Origin: Rhodospirillales bacterium
Lineage (GTDB): Bacteria; Pseudomonadota; Alphaproteobacteria; UBA828
Length of the DNA stretch: 63,022 bases
Reading direction: 5' to 3'
NCBI GenBank assembly: GCA_028818855.1
Contig: JAPPMY010000247.1
Coordinates: 1-63,022 of the forward strand
The notes beneath the pieces were generated by a model, which saw only the letters and a program-made list of their open reading frames with translations, ran no database searches and was not told where the DNA came from. Below, one piece after another: positions 37,805 to 46,994 of the stretch. How positions within the stretch are numbered: the stretch's first letter is position 1; each line of letters starts with the position of its first letter. The translations under genes were made by a program, and so were the position numbers.

Positions 37805-39307
37805 GTGACCGGCGGTTTCGACGTGGTCATCATCGGCTCCGGCGTGGGCGGCGGCTGCGTCGCCCACGCCCTGGCGCCCACCGGCGCCCGCATCGCGATC
37901 CTCGAGCGCGGCGCGCGCCTGCCCCGCGAGAACCGCAACTGGGACCCCGAGGCCGTCTACGCCGATGCCGTCTACAAGTCGGACGAGCGCTGGGTCGACG
38001 GCACAGGCCGCGCCTTCCGGCCGGGGCAGTTCTACTACGTCGGCGGCCATACCAAGGTATTCGGCGCCACCATGTTCCGCTTCCGGCGCGAGGATTTTTC
38101 GGCCGTCGAGCACGCGGGCGGGCTCTCGCCGGCGTGGCCCATCGACTACGAGACGCTGGAGCCCTGGTACGCCCGCGCCGAGCGACTCTTCGGCGTGCAC
38201 GGCGAGGCCGGCGCCGACCCGACCGAGCCGCCGCGTTCCGGCCCCTACCCGCATCCGTCGCTGCGGCACAATCCGGTGATCGCCGAGGTGGCGGAACGAT
38301 TGCGCGCCCAGGGACTGCGCCCGTTCCCCATGCCCACGTCGGTGCAAGACCACGAGGGCGGCGCCTGCGTGCGCTGCAACACCTGCGACGGCTTTCCCTG
38401 CCGGCTGGGCGCCAAGGGCGACGCCGAGACGCGACTCGTCGACCCGGTACTACACCACGAGAATGTTTCGCTGCGAACGGAGGCGCAGGTCGCCCGCCTG
38501 CTGGTTGACGGCAGCGGCCGCCGCGTGGTGGCCGCCGAGCTTGTCGACGGCACGGAGGTCCGGGGCGATCTCTTCGTGCTGGCGGCGGGCGCGGTCAACA
38601 GCGCCGCGATCCTGCTACGCTCCGCCCATGCGAGGCATCCAAGGGGGCTCGCCAACGCCTCCGGCACGGTCGGGCGCCACTACATGAACCATAACTGCAC
38701 GGCGGTGATGGCGGTGAGGCCGTTGCGGGCCAACCGGGAGCCGTTCCAGAAGACGCTGGCGCTCAACGACTTCTACCTGGACGACGGCGCGGGCGGGCCG
38801 CCTCTCGGCAACGTGCAGCTCCTGGGCAAGATCATGGAGCCGATGCTGCGGAGCGAAGTCCGCCAAGTGCCGCGCGCGCTGCGGCGCTGGCTCGCCGCCC
38901 ACAGCGTCGACTGGTACGCCATGTCGGAGGACCTGCCGCATCCCGAGAGCCGGGTGACGGTGCGGGGCGACGGAACCATCGTCCTCGACTGGCGCCGGAC
39001 GAACATCGCCGCCCACGAGAAGCTCGTCGCCAAGGTGCGGGCGCTGCTGCGCGCGGCGGGCTTCCCCATCGTGCTGACCAGGGCGTTCTCGAAGGACACG
39101 CCCTCGCACCAGTGCGGCACGGTGCGCTTCGGCACAAACCCGGCGGAGGCGCCGCTCGACCCCTTCTGCAAGGCCTTCGATCTCGACAATCTCTACGTCG
39201 TCGACGCCTCGTTCTTTCCCTCCTCGGCCGCCGTCAATCCTGCGCTCACCATCGCCGCCCAGGCGCTGCGGGCGGGCGAGCACATCGCGGCGACCCGGCT
39301 GCACTGA
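37805..39307 (+). CDS. GMC-family flavin oxidoreductase 1, with cysteine motif
   Basis: A 500-aa FAD enzyme of the glucose-methanol-choline family. The FAD motif GSGVGGGCVA is at the N-terminus, a Cys-rich block CVRCNTCDGFPC lies mid-chain near residues 192-203, and the active-site His is in SHQCGTVRFG, with NPALTIAAQALR at the end. This form (short, with CxxC) is found among periplasm-linked or membrane-linked sugar and glycoside dehydrogenases, but no Tat signal is present here. The start is GTG 37805. It may oxidise a ring hydroxyl of the imported sugar. Confidence 0.9.
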   Translation: MTGGFDVVIIGSGVGGGCVAHALAPTGARIAILERGARLPRENRNWDPEAVYADAVYKSDERWVDGTGRAFRPGQFYYVGGHTKVFGATMFRFRREDFSAVEHAGGLSPAWPIDYETLEPWYARAERLFGVHGEAGADPTEPPRSGPYPHPSLRHNPVIAEVAERLRAQGLRPFPMPTSVQDHEGGACVRCNTCDGFPCRLGAKGDAETRLVDPVLHHENVSLRTEAQVARLLVDGSGRRVVAAELVDGTEVRGDLFVLAAGAVNSAAILLRSAHARHPRGLANASGTVGRHYMNHNCTAVMAVRPLRANREPFQKTLALNDFYLDDGAGGPPLGNVQLLGKIMEPMLRSEVRQVPRALRRWLAAHSVDWYAMSEDLPHPESRVTVRGDGTIVLDWRRTNIAAHEKLVAKVRALLRAAGFPIVLTRAFSKDTPSHQCGTVRFGTNPAEAPLDPFCKAFDLDNLYVVDASFFPSSAAVNPALTIAAQALRAGEHIAATRLH

Positions 39308-39316
39308 GGGGCGCCC

Positions 39317-40114
39317 GTGACCGAGACGCCGACCTCCTCGCTCCGCAGCCGCCCCGTCGCGCTCGTCACCGGCGCCCGGCGCGGCATCGGCGCGGCCATC
39401 GCGGTCGAGCTGGCGGCCGCCGGCTGCGACGTCGCATACACGGATATCCTTGCCGCCGAAGACAACGATCCAGTACGGGCCGGCATCGAGGCGGCGGGTG
39501 GACGGGCGCTCTACGTCGAGAGCGACCTTGCCGACCTCGCCGCGCACGAGCCGCTGGTCGAGGCGGTGGCGGACTGGGGCGGCGGGCTCGACGTGCTGGT
39601 CAACAACGCCGGCATCGGCTCGCCCCGGCGCGGCGATATGCTGTCACTCTCGCCCGAACACTTCGACCGGGTCATGGGGGTCAACCTCAGGGGCACCTTC
39701 TTCCTCAGCCAGCGTGTCGCCCGGTGGATGGTGGCGCACCCGCGGAACGACGGCTTCCGCCGCAGCATCGTCAGCATCGGCTCGGTCAGCGCCGAGATGG
39801 CGACGCCGGAGCGGAGCGAGTACTGCATCTCCAAGGCGGGTCTCGCCATGCTCACCAGGCTGCTGGCGCTGCGCATGGCCGACGAGGGCGTCTCGGTCTA
39901 CGAGGTGCGGCCCGGTATCATCCGCACCGACATGACCGCGAGCGTGAAGGAGACGTACGACCGCGCCATCGCCCAAGGGCTGAGCCCGATCCGGCGCTGG
40001 GGCGAGCCCGCCGATGTCGCGCGCGCCACCGCCGCCCTGGTGCGGGGCGACTTCGCCTTCGCCACCGGCAGCGTCGTCCACGTGGATGGCGGCCTTTCGG
40101 TTCAGAGGCTGTAG
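39317..40114 (+). CDS. Short-chain dehydrogenase/reductase (3-ketoacyl-ACP-reductase-like), island C
   Basis: A 265-aa classical SDR. TGARRGIGAAIA is the cofactor motif, NNAGIGS follows, the catalytic residues are in VSIGSVSAEM and EYCISKAG, and GSVVHVDGGLSV is the usual end. An Asp right after the second strand (VAYTDIL) points to NAD. Close relatives annotated as ketoacyl reductases often act on sugar alcohols and sugar acids in such operons. The start is GTG 39317, nine bases after the GMC stop. Confidence 0.9.
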   Translation: MTETPTSSLRSRPVALVTGARRGIGAAIAVELAAAGCDVAYTDILAAEDNDPVRAGIEAAGGRALYVESDLADLAAHEPLVEAVADWGGGLDVLVNNAGIGSPRRGDMLSLSPEHFDRVMGVNLRGTFFLSQRVARWMVAHPRNDGFRRSIVSIGSVSAEMATPERSEYCISKAGLAMLTRLLALRMADEGVSVYEVRPGIIRTDMTASVKETYDRAIAQGLSPIRRWGEPADVARATAALVRGDFAFATGSVVHVDGGLSVQRL

Positions 40115-40116
40115 CC

Positions 40117-41703
40117 GTGACCGAGTACGACTACGTCATCGTGGGCGCGGGCCCTGCGGGATGCTGCCTCGCGGCGCGTCTTTCCGAAGACCCGGACGTC
40201 TCCGTCCTGCTGCTGGAGGCCGGCGGCAGCGACCGGCACCCCTACATCCACGTGCCGGCAGGCTTCGCCAAGCTCACCGGCACGTCGCACACCTGGGGCT
40301 ATTCCACCGCGCCCCAGCGCGAGATCGACGGCCGCGAGATGTGGTACCCGCAGGGCCGGGTGCTGGGGGGCGGCAGCTCGATCAACGCCATGATCTACGC
40401 GCGCGGCAACCCTGGGGACTACGACGGCTGGGCCGCGGCGGGCTGCCCCGGCTGGGCTTACGCCGACGTGCTGCCCTACTTCAAGCGGCCCGAGGACAAC
40501 GAGCGCTTCCACAACGAATACCACGGCTCCGGCGGCCCGCTCGGCGTGAGCGACCCCGTCCGCCCGCTTGCGATCTCGGCGGCCTACGTGCGGGCGGCGC
40601 AGCAGGCCGGGCTGCCCTACAACCCGGACTTCAACGGCGCGGCGCAGGAAGGCTGCGGCTACTACCAGGTGACCAACCGCCACGCCCGGCGCTGCAGCGC
40701 GGTGGTCGCCTACCTGCGGCCCGCGCTGGGGCGGCGGAACCTCACCGTGAGGACCCGCGCCCTCGCCAGCCGCGTCGTCGTCGAGAACGGCCGCGCGGTC
40801 GGCGTGGACTGCGGCCGGCGCGGTCGGACCGCGCACGTGCGTGCCAGGCGCGAGGTGATTGTGAGCGCCGGCGCCATCGGCTCGCCCAAGCTCCTGATGC
40901 TGTCGGGCATCGGCCGGGGCGACGACCTGCGGGCGCTCGGCATCGACGTCGTCCAGGACCTGCCCGGAGTCGGGCAGAACCTGCAGGACCACTTCGACGT
41001 CTACGTGGTGAGCGAGTGCCGCGGCGACTTCGGCTACGACAAGGTCCTGCGGCCCCACCGCACCCTCTGGGCGGTGCTGCAGTATCTGCTGTTCCGCCAG
41101 GGGCCGCTCGCATCGACCCTGATCGATGCCGGCGGGTTCTGGTACGCCGACCCGGACGCGCCGGCACCCGACATCCAGATGCACTTCGTGTTGGGCGCGG
41201 GCCTGGAGTACGGCCTCGCCAAGCTGAAGGGGGCCGGGGTCACGCTCAACTCGTGCTTCTCCCGGCCGAGGGCGCGCGGCACGGTGACGCTGCGGGCCTC
41301 GGACCCGCGCACGCCGCCCGCGATCGACCCCAACTACTGGGGCGAGCCGTACGACCGCGAGATGTCGCTGCGGGGCTTCAAGCTCGCGCGCGAGATCATG
41401 GCGCAGGAGGCCTTCCGCCCCTTCATCCTGTGCGAGCGTTATCCCGGCCCCGACGTGCGGAGCGATGCCGACATCGCCGCCTACGCCCGAAGAGTGGGCA
41501 AGACGGATTTCCACCCGGTCGGCACCTGCAAGATGGGGCAGGACGAGATGGCGGTGGTGGACCCTGCGCTGAGGGTGCGCGGCCTCGACGGCCTGCGCGT
41601 CATCGATTCGTCCGTCATGCCGATGCTCACCACCGGCAACACCAACGCGCCGACGATCATGGTGGCGGAAAAGGGCGCAGACCACGTGCGCGGCCTGATC
41701 TGA
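40117..41703 (+). CDS. GMC-family flavin oxidoreductase 2 (choline-dehydrogenase-like)
   Basis: A 528-aa GMC enzyme of the choline dehydrogenase/alkane hydroxyl branch: FAD motif VGAGPAGCCLAARL, RVLGGGSSINAMIY, GAIGSPKLLMLSGIG (the GMC signature 2) and the active-site DFHPVGTCKMG with the His, and NTNAPTIMVAEK at the C-terminus. It is a different branch from the GMC protein two genes upstream, so they probably oxidise different alcohols. The start is GTG 40117, two bases after the SDR stop. Confidence 0.92.
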   Translation: MTEYDYVIVGAGPAGCCLAARLSEDPDVSVLLLEAGGSDRHPYIHVPAGFAKLTGTSHTWGYSTAPQREIDGREMWYPQGRVLGGGSSINAMIYARGNPGDYDGWAAAGCPGWAYADVLPYFKRPEDNERFHNEYHGSGGPLGVSDPVRPLAISAAYVRAAQQAGLPYNPDFNGAAQEGCGYYQVTNRHARRCSAVVAYLRPALGRRNLTVRTRALASRVVVENGRAVGVDCGRRGRTAHVRARREVIVSAGAIGSPKLLMLSGIGRGDDLRALGIDVVQDLPGVGQNLQDHFDVYVVSECRGDFGYDKVLRPHRTLWAVLQYLLFRQGPLASTLIDAGGFWYADPDAPAPDIQMHFVLGAGLEYGLAKLKGAGVTLNSCFSRPRARGTVTLRASDPRTPPAIDPNYWGEPYDREMSLRGFKLAREIMAQEAFRPFILCERYPGPDVRSDADIAAYARRVGKTDFHPVGTCKMGQDEMAVVDPALRVRGLDGLRVIDSSVMPMLTTGNTNAPTIMVAEKGADHVRGLI

Positions 41704-41719
41704 CGATGAGCGCCAGCCG

Positions 41720-42892
41720 ATGACCGCCCTCGCCATCGACCTCCCCGACGAGAGCGGGCGGACCGAGACCCATGCGCTGAAGGCCGCGCCGGTCGAGGCG
41801 CCGGGTGGGCCGCTCCGCTTCAACCGCCGGGCCTTTGCGGCGGTGCATGTCGTGGCCGACCCGTTCGCGGCGCAGGAGCCGAGCCTCGGCCCCGCCATCG
41901 ACTGGGACGCGACCCTCGCATTCCGCCGCCACGTTCTCGACCTCGGCCTCGGCGTCGCCGACGCGATGGACACGGCCCAGCGCGGCATGGGCCTCGACTG
42001 GCCGGCCGCCAGGGCGCTGATCGAGCGCTCGCTCGCGGCGGCCGCACCGGAGGAGCGGGAGCGCATCGTCTCCGGCGTCGGCACCGATCAGCTCGACCCG
42101 GCGGAGGCGCGCTCGCTCGATGATATCGTCGCCGCGTACCACGAGCAGCTCGCTGCGGTGCAGAAGGCGGGCGGGCGGGTCGTGCTCATGGCGAGCCGCG
42201 CGCTGGCCCGCATCGCGGCCTGCCCCGCCGACTACGAGACCGTCTACGCCCGCGTGCTGGCCGAGGCCGACGCGCCGGTGATCCTGCACTGGCTGGGCGA
42301 GATGTTCGATCCCGCGCTCGCCGGCTACTGGGGTGCGGCCGACTTTCCGCCTGCGCTGGAAACGGCGCTCGCTGTCATCGACGCCAACGCCGCGAAGGTC
42401 GACGGGATCAAGCTCTCCCTCCTGGACGACGGGAAGGAAGTTGCCATGCGCCGCCGGCTGCCCGACGGCGTCAGGATGTACACGGGCGACGATTTCAACT
42501 ACCCAGCGCTGATCGAGGGCGACGCGGAAGGCCGAAGCGACGCGCTGCTCGGCATCTTCGACCCCATCGCGCCGGCCGCCTCGGCGGCGCTCGCGGCGCT
42601 GGCGGCAGGCGACGCGGCGGCCTACCGCCGGCTGCTGGGGCCGACCGTTCCGCTCTCCCGCCTGATCTTCCGCGCACCGACGCAGCACTACAAGACGGGC
42701 GTCGTGTTCCTGGCCTACCTCAACGCTCACCAGGATCATTTCGTGATGATGGGCGGGGCGCAGGCGATGCGGCCGCTCCCCTACTTCACCGCCCTCTTCC
42801 GCCTGGCCGACGGCGCAGGCCTGCTGCGCGACCCCGAGCGCGCCGTCAGCCGCATGCGCCGCTTCCTCCGCCTCTACGGCATCGAGGGCTAA
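41720..42892 (+). CDS. DUF993 family protein (dihydrodipicolinate-synthase-like TIM barrel)
   Basis: A 390-aa protein that I place in DUF993 (PF06187), often labelled dihydrodipicolinate-synthase-like. Visible stretches are DAMDTAQRGMGLDWP, VDGIKLSLLDDGKEVAMRRRLP with a Lys on a predicted barrel strand, and MYTGDDFNYPALIEGD. In the aldolase relatives such a Lys forms a Schiff base; whether K in GIKLSL does so is an inference. These proteins occur in sugar catabolic operons and could cleave a keto-sugar acid. ATG 41720, 16 bases after GMC 2. It is the last gene of island C; a type 2 repeat follows. Confidence 0.75.
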   Translation: MTALAIDLPDESGRTETHALKAAPVEAPGGPLRFNRRAFAAVHVVADPFAAQEPSLGPAIDWDATLAFRRHVLDLGLGVADAMDTAQRGMGLDWPAARALIERSLAAAAPEERERIVSGVGTDQLDPAEARSLDDIVAAYHEQLAAVQKAGGRVVLMASRALARIAACPADYETVYARVLAEADAPVILHWLGEMFDPALAGYWGAADFPPALETALAVIDANAAKVDGIKLSLLDDGKEVAMRRRLPDGVRMYTGDDFNYPALIEGDAEGRSDALLGIFDPIAPAASAALAALAAGDAAAYRRLLGPTVPLSRLIFRAPTQHYKTGVVFLAYLNAHQDHFVMMGGAQAMRPLPYFTALFRLADGAGLLRDPERAVSRMRRFLRLYGIEG

Positions 42893-42935
42893 CACGAGTT
42901 CCGAACTCACCGGATCGAGGCGGCCCGAACCGCCG

Positions 42936-43039
42936 CCCACCTCCCCCTGTCCCCCTCCTCCCAGGAGGAGGGGGAACGCAATACGGCGCCGCCGTTCTCC
43001 CTCTCCTCCCTGGGGAGGAGAGGGCCGGGGTGAGGTGGG
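42936..43039. repeat. GC-rich palindromic repeat, type 2, copy 2
   Basis: Ends CCCACCTCCCCC and GGGGTGAGGTGGG with the inner hairpin CTCTCCTCCCTGGGGAGGAG; its right 40 bases match copy 1 at 12712-12752 almost exactly. It sits between the convergent DUF993 and enolase-family genes, where a strong stem could end transcription from both sides. A second inner hairpin (CCCCCTCCTCCCAGGAGGAG) is present that copy 1 lacks. Confidence 0.75.
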
Positions 43040-43116
43040 TGTTTTTCGGTCCATGCGGCAGATGAAGACGCAATCCCGGTGCAACGGAGTCCGAGTCCAT
43101 CCCGTCGGATAGTGCC

Positions 43117-44223
43117 TTAGAATTCGCTGGCCTGATGGACTGACTTCTCCAGCCATTCCGGGCGGGGTGTGATCCCCCATCCGGGGCCGGCCGGGATCTC
43201 CACCTTTCCGTCCCTTGCGACCGGCATCTCGTCGTAGATGCCGTACTGCCAGGGGTAGAAGTCGGGCCCTTCGATGGCGAACTCGACGTAGGGCCCGGCG
43301 TTCTCCAGCGCGCCCATCAGGTGCAGCGTGAAGATCGTGACGAGCGACATGTTCGCGGCGTGCGGCGTGACCAGCATGCCCGCAGCCTGCGCCATGCGCG
43401 CCACGCGCAGGAAGCGCTCGACGCCGCCGACGTAGCAGACGTCGGGCTGCGCCACGTCCATCGTCCGGCTCTCGATCAGGTACTGCCAGAGCGTGAGGTT
43501 GTTGTCCTGCTCGCCGCCCGTCACGTCGAGAGCGAGCGCGTCCTTTACCGCGCGCGTCCAGTCCGGCTTCCAGTAGGGGCAGGGCTCCTCGAAGTGGCAA
43601 ACGCCGTTCTCTTCCAGGACACGGCCGAGCGCGATCGCCTGCTCGGGCGTGTAGCAGCTGTTCGCGTCCACCAGCAGGGCGACATCGTCGCCGAGCGCGC
43701 GGCGCACCTCCCGCACGATGGCCTCGGAGCGGCCCGGCCACTGGTCCTGCCCGCGCCCGCACTCCGAGCCCACGCGGAACTTGAACGCGTCGTATCCGTG
43801 ACGCTCGCGCAGCCTGAGGAACCGCTCCGCCTCCGCCTCGGGCGTGATGGCCCTGCTCATGCTGGACGCGTAGACGCGGAGCGGGCGCGGGGTGCCGCCC
43901 AGCAGCGCGCAGACGCTCTTGCCCTCGAGCTTGCCGTGGAGATCCCAGATCGCGGTATCGAGCCCGCCCAGCGCCCGGCAGAGGTGGGATCCCGGAAACT
44001 TGTGCTCGCGCTCGCAGATGAAGTCGAGCAGCTCCCCCAGCGCGCCCAGCGCCGCGATGTCCCGGCCGAGCGCCCAGGGTGCCACCTGCCGGTGCAGCAC
44101 GGTCGCGGAGATGTCGGCGTGGTAGGTCGAGACCTGCCCCCAGCCCTGCGCGCCGTCATCGGTGGTGACGCGCGTGAGGCCGACCTCGCGCGTGCAGAAG
44201 GTCTCGATCTTCTGGATTTTCAT
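43117..44223 (-). CDS. Enolase-superfamily dehydratase (mandelate racemase/muconate lactonizing type)
   Basis: A 368-aa enolase-superfamily enzyme. Metal ligands are D186 (VDANSC), E212 (FEEPC) and E238 (GGEQDN); the second-half base is H288 with D261 (QPDVCYVGG, TPHAANM). The first-half base motif, KxK in mandelate racemase, reads K148-F-R150. The H-D dyad points to the sugar acid dehydratase group, which turns an acid sugar into a 2-keto-3-deoxy acid. ATG 44223 overlaps the stop of the upstream alcohol dehydrogenase by four bases, so the dehydrogenase probably makes or processes the same acid. Confidence 0.92.
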   Translation of the reverse strand: MKIQKIETFCTREVGLTRVTTDDGAQGWGQVSTYHADISATVLHRQVAPWALGRDIAALGALGELLDFICEREHKFPGSHLCRALGGLDTAIWDLHGKLEGKSVCALLGGTPRPLRVYASSMSRAITPEAEAERFLRLRERHGYDAFKFRVGSECGRGQDQWPGRSEAIVREVRRALGDDVALLVDANSCYTPEQAIALGRVLEENGVCHFEEPCPYWKPDWTRAVKDALALDVTGGEQDNNLTLWQYLIESRTMDVAQPDVCYVGGVERFLRVARMAQAAGMLVTPHAANMSLVTIFTLHLMGALENAGPYVEFAIEGPDFYPWQYGIYDEMPVARDGKVEIPAGPGWGITPRPEWLEKSVHQASEF

Positions 44224-45347
44224 GGCGTTCGCTCCGGAAAGACGATGACGTGGCGGAGGCCCCGGGAGCGCCGCGCCTGCGCGATCGCCTCGTTGATCTC
44301 GGCCAGCGGCCGGCGCGACGCGACCAGCTCGTCGAGCCTGAGACGGCCGGCGCGGTAGAGCCGGAACAGCCTCGGCGCGTCGACACGGAGCCTAGCATCG
44401 CCCATCTTGCAGCCGAGGATGCGCTGGCCGAAGTGCGCGAGCGTGGTCGCGTCCAGGCTGACCCGCTCCTCGCTTGGCGGCATCCCCACCACCACCAGCG
44501 CGCCGTCGCGCGCGAGTAGCGGCAGCGCCTGCTCGATGGCGCGGGCGCTGCCCACCGCCGTCATCACCACGTCGAAGCCGCGTCCCTCTGTCAGCGCGAG
44601 CGCCTTCGCGGCCACGTCCTCGTTCGCGGAATCGATCGCGTCGGTCGCGCCGAACGCCCGCGCCTGCTCGAGCTTGTCCGGGGTCACGTCGATGGCGACG
44701 AGCGGGAGCGCGCCTGCGAGGGCCGCGCCCTGAACGCAGTTGAGCCCGACCCCGCCGCAGCCGATCACCGCCACCGCATCGCCGGCCTGCACCCGCGCGG
44801 TGTTGATGGCCGCGCCGAAGCCCGTCATCACCCCGCAGGAGACGAGGCAGGCGGCTTCGTCCGCGACCTCCGGCGGGATCGTCACGGCCTGCGACACGTC
44901 GACCACGACGCTCTCGGCGAAGCCGCCGACCCTGAGCCCGGCCCGCACCGGCCGGCCCTGCGGGTCGCTCAGGCGCGGTGCCGAATCGATGGCGAACGCG
45001 GCCACGCACTGGGCCGGGCTGCCGGCCTCGCAGCGCTCGCAGCGCCCGCACGAGCGGAGCAGCGAGACGAGCACGCGCGCGCCCACGCGAATGCCGCCGG
45101 GCGGCACGGCGGGCCCCAGGTCGGTGACCACGCCTGCCAGCTCGTGCCCGAACACTGCGGGCAGCGAGTCCGCGCCGCCCCATCCGCCGTCCATGTAGGT
45201 GATGTCCGAATGGCAGATCGAGCTGGCCCGCACCTGCACCCGGATCTCGCTGCCCTCAGGCGACGCGAGCCGCAGCGTCTCGATGGCGAGCGGCTCGCCG
45301 AAGCCGCGGCAGACGGCAGCGCTGATCTCGATGGTGCCTGAACTCAT
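44220..45347 (-). CDS. Zinc-dependent medium-chain alcohol dehydrogenase
   Basis: A 375-aa MDR enzyme. The catalytic zinc ligands include C45 (SICHSD) and H68-E69 (GHELAG); the structural zinc cysteines are C100, C103, C106 and C114. The Rossmann motif is GCGGVGLN, and an Asp (AIDVTPDK) follows the second strand, typical for NAD. The 2 kb-upstream in-frame ATGs give an N-terminus without family sequence, so ATG 45347 (MSSGTIEI) was chosen. It is the first gene of a two-gene unit with the enolase-family gene. The amidase diverges from it across 147 bases. Confidence 0.92.
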   Translation of the reverse strand: MSSGTIEISAAVCRGFGEPLAIETLRLASPEGSEIRVQVRASSICHSDITYMDGGWGGADSLPAVFGHELAGVVTDLGPAVPPGGIRVGARVLVSLLRSCGRCERCEAGSPAQCVAAFAIDSAPRLSDPQGRPVRAGLRVGGFAESVVVDVSQAVTIPPEVADEAACLVSCGVMTGFGAAINTARVQAGDAVAVIGCGGVGLNCVQGAALAGALPLVAIDVTPDKLEQARAFGATDAIDSANEDVAAKALALTEGRGFDVVMTAVGSARAIEQALPLLARDGALVVVGMPPSEERVSLDATTLAHFGQRILGCKMGDARLRVDAPRLFRLYRAGRLRLDELVASRRPLAEINEAIAQARRSRGLRHVIVFPERTP

Positions 45348-45494
45348 CGTGTGCATCGTATCCCAGCGGCACGGGCCGTACATCGCGCCGCAGTCGTCCG
45401 GCATCTCCCTCGCCGGTAGCACGCCGCGCCCGATCGGAGTATCACTGCGGCCCCGATTCTCAGCGCACCACACACATCACCGAGGGAGTACCCC

Positions 45495-46898
45495 ATGTCC
45501 CAGCCGAACCCGGCGTTTCTCACAGCGACCGAAGCAGCCGAGGCGATCCAGGCCGGGCGGCTCAGCCCGGTCGATCTCACGGATGCGTTGCTCGACCGGA
45601 TCGACGCCCACGACGAGAGGCTGCACGCCTTCGCCGCCGTCTACCGCGACGACGCGCGGGCCGCCGCCGAGGCGGCGCACAAGGCGATTCGCGCGGGCCA
45701 TGCGGTGGGCCCCTGGCACGGCGTGCCCATCGCGCTGAAGGACATCATCGACATCGAGGGCCGCGTCACGACCATCGGCAGCAAGCACTGGGAGACACGC
45801 GTCTCGCCCACGACGGCGACGCTCGTGCGCCGGCTGACCCGGGCCGGGATGATCGTCATCGGCAAGGCCCACACGGTCGAGTTCGCCATGGGCGGCTGGG
45901 GCACGAACCAGCACATGGGGACACCGCGCAACCCGTGGGACGCGGAGGTCCACCGCGCCCCCGGCGGCTCCAGCAGCGGGTCCGGCGTCTCCGTCGCCGC
46001 GCGGCTCGTGCCGTGGGCGATCGGGACCGATACCGGCGGCTCCGTGCGCATTCCGGCGGCCTGGTGCGGGCTCGCCGGGCTCAAGGTGACCATCGGGCAG
46101 GTGAGCGCCGCGGGCGTGGCGCCGCTCTCGCACACGCTGGATACACCGGGCCCCATGACGCGCTCGGTGGAGGACGCCGCCCACCTCTACACCGTGCTGC
46201 AGGGCCCCGACCCCGCCGATCCGTCGACCCTGCGCCACGTGCCCGCCGACCCTCTGCCCACCCTGCGGCGCGGCGTCGCCGGGCTTCGCCTGGGCGTCGT
46301 GACCGAGGCGGAGCGCCGCGGCGTGGACAGCGAGGTGCTCGCGGCCTACGACGCGTCGGTGGAGGTGCTGGCCCAGGCCGGCGCGCGGGTGGAGACCCTG
46401 GCGCTGCCGCGCTCCGCCTCCCAATACGGCACCGACGTGGGCCGTCTGATCGGCGCCGAGGGCTACTTCCACGTGGGCGCGCTGGTGGACGACGAGTCGC
46501 TCCCCATCGACGAGGACGTGCGCCCGCGCATCTGGCTGGGCAAGGGCGTCTCGGCGGCCGACTACCTCGCGCTCCTGGAGAGCCGCAAGGGCGACCAGCG
46601 GGCAGCAGCGGCGGCGATGGAGGGCTTCGACGCCCTGCTCACGCCGGGCACGTTGACGCCGGCACCGGCGGTGGACGCCATCGACCAGAACAAGACGCCC
46701 GCGCACTTCACGCGCCTGGTCAACTGGCTCGAGTGGTGCGCCCAGGTGGTCCCCAACGGCGCCACGGCGGGCGGCCTGCCGACGTCGCTGCACATCGTCT
46801 GCCGCGGCCGCGACGAGGCGACGGCGCTCCGCATCGGCCGGGCCTACGAGCAGGCCACCGACTGGCACCTGCGCGTGCCCCCCGGCATCGACGCCTAG
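45495..46898 (+). CDS. Amidase (amidase-signature family)
   Basis: A 467-aa amidase with the full Ser-cisSer-Lys triad: K82 (IALKD), cis-S159 in GGSSSGS and the nucleophile S183 in GTDTGGSVRIPA. It hydrolyses an amide or similar C-N bond; the family also holds GatA, but no gatB/gatC lies nearby and the C-terminal part differs, so a catabolic amidase is more likely. ATG 45495 follows CGAGGGAG. A hydrolase gene follows 96 bases downstream on the same strand. Confidence 0.92.
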   Translation: MSQPNPAFLTATEAAEAIQAGRLSPVDLTDALLDRIDAHDERLHAFAAVYRDDARAAAEAAHKAIRAGHAVGPWHGVPIALKDIIDIEGRVTTIGSKHWETRVSPTTATLVRRLTRAGMIVIGKAHTVEFAMGGWGTNQHMGTPRNPWDAEVHRAPGGSSSGSGVSVAARLVPWAIGTDTGGSVRIPAAWCGLAGLKVTIGQVSAAGVAPLSHTLDTPGPMTRSVEDAAHLYTVLQGPDPADPSTLRHVPADPLPTLRRGVAGLRLGVVTEAERRGVDSEVLAAYDASVEVLAQAGARVETLALPRSASQYGTDVGRLIGAEGYFHVGALVDDESLPIDEDVRPRIWLGKGVSAADYLALLESRKGDQRAAAAAMEGFDALLTPGTLTPAPAVDAIDQNKTPAHFTRLVNWLEWCAQVVPNGATAGGLPTSLHIVCRGRDEATALRIGRAYEQATDWHLRVPPGIDA

Positions 46899-46994
46899 CC
46901 TCCCTTCCCTGCCCTTCTCCGCGCAGGGGATGGTGGATGAGTTAGCGTTTATGTCCCTTGACGCCGCCATCGCCGCAGCGGGAGCCACCGGCAC

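Noticed and set aside
45495-46898. Amidase as GatA of the tRNA amidotransferase
   Set aside because: No gatB or gatC next to it, and it sits among catabolic genes; the triad alone does not separate the two.
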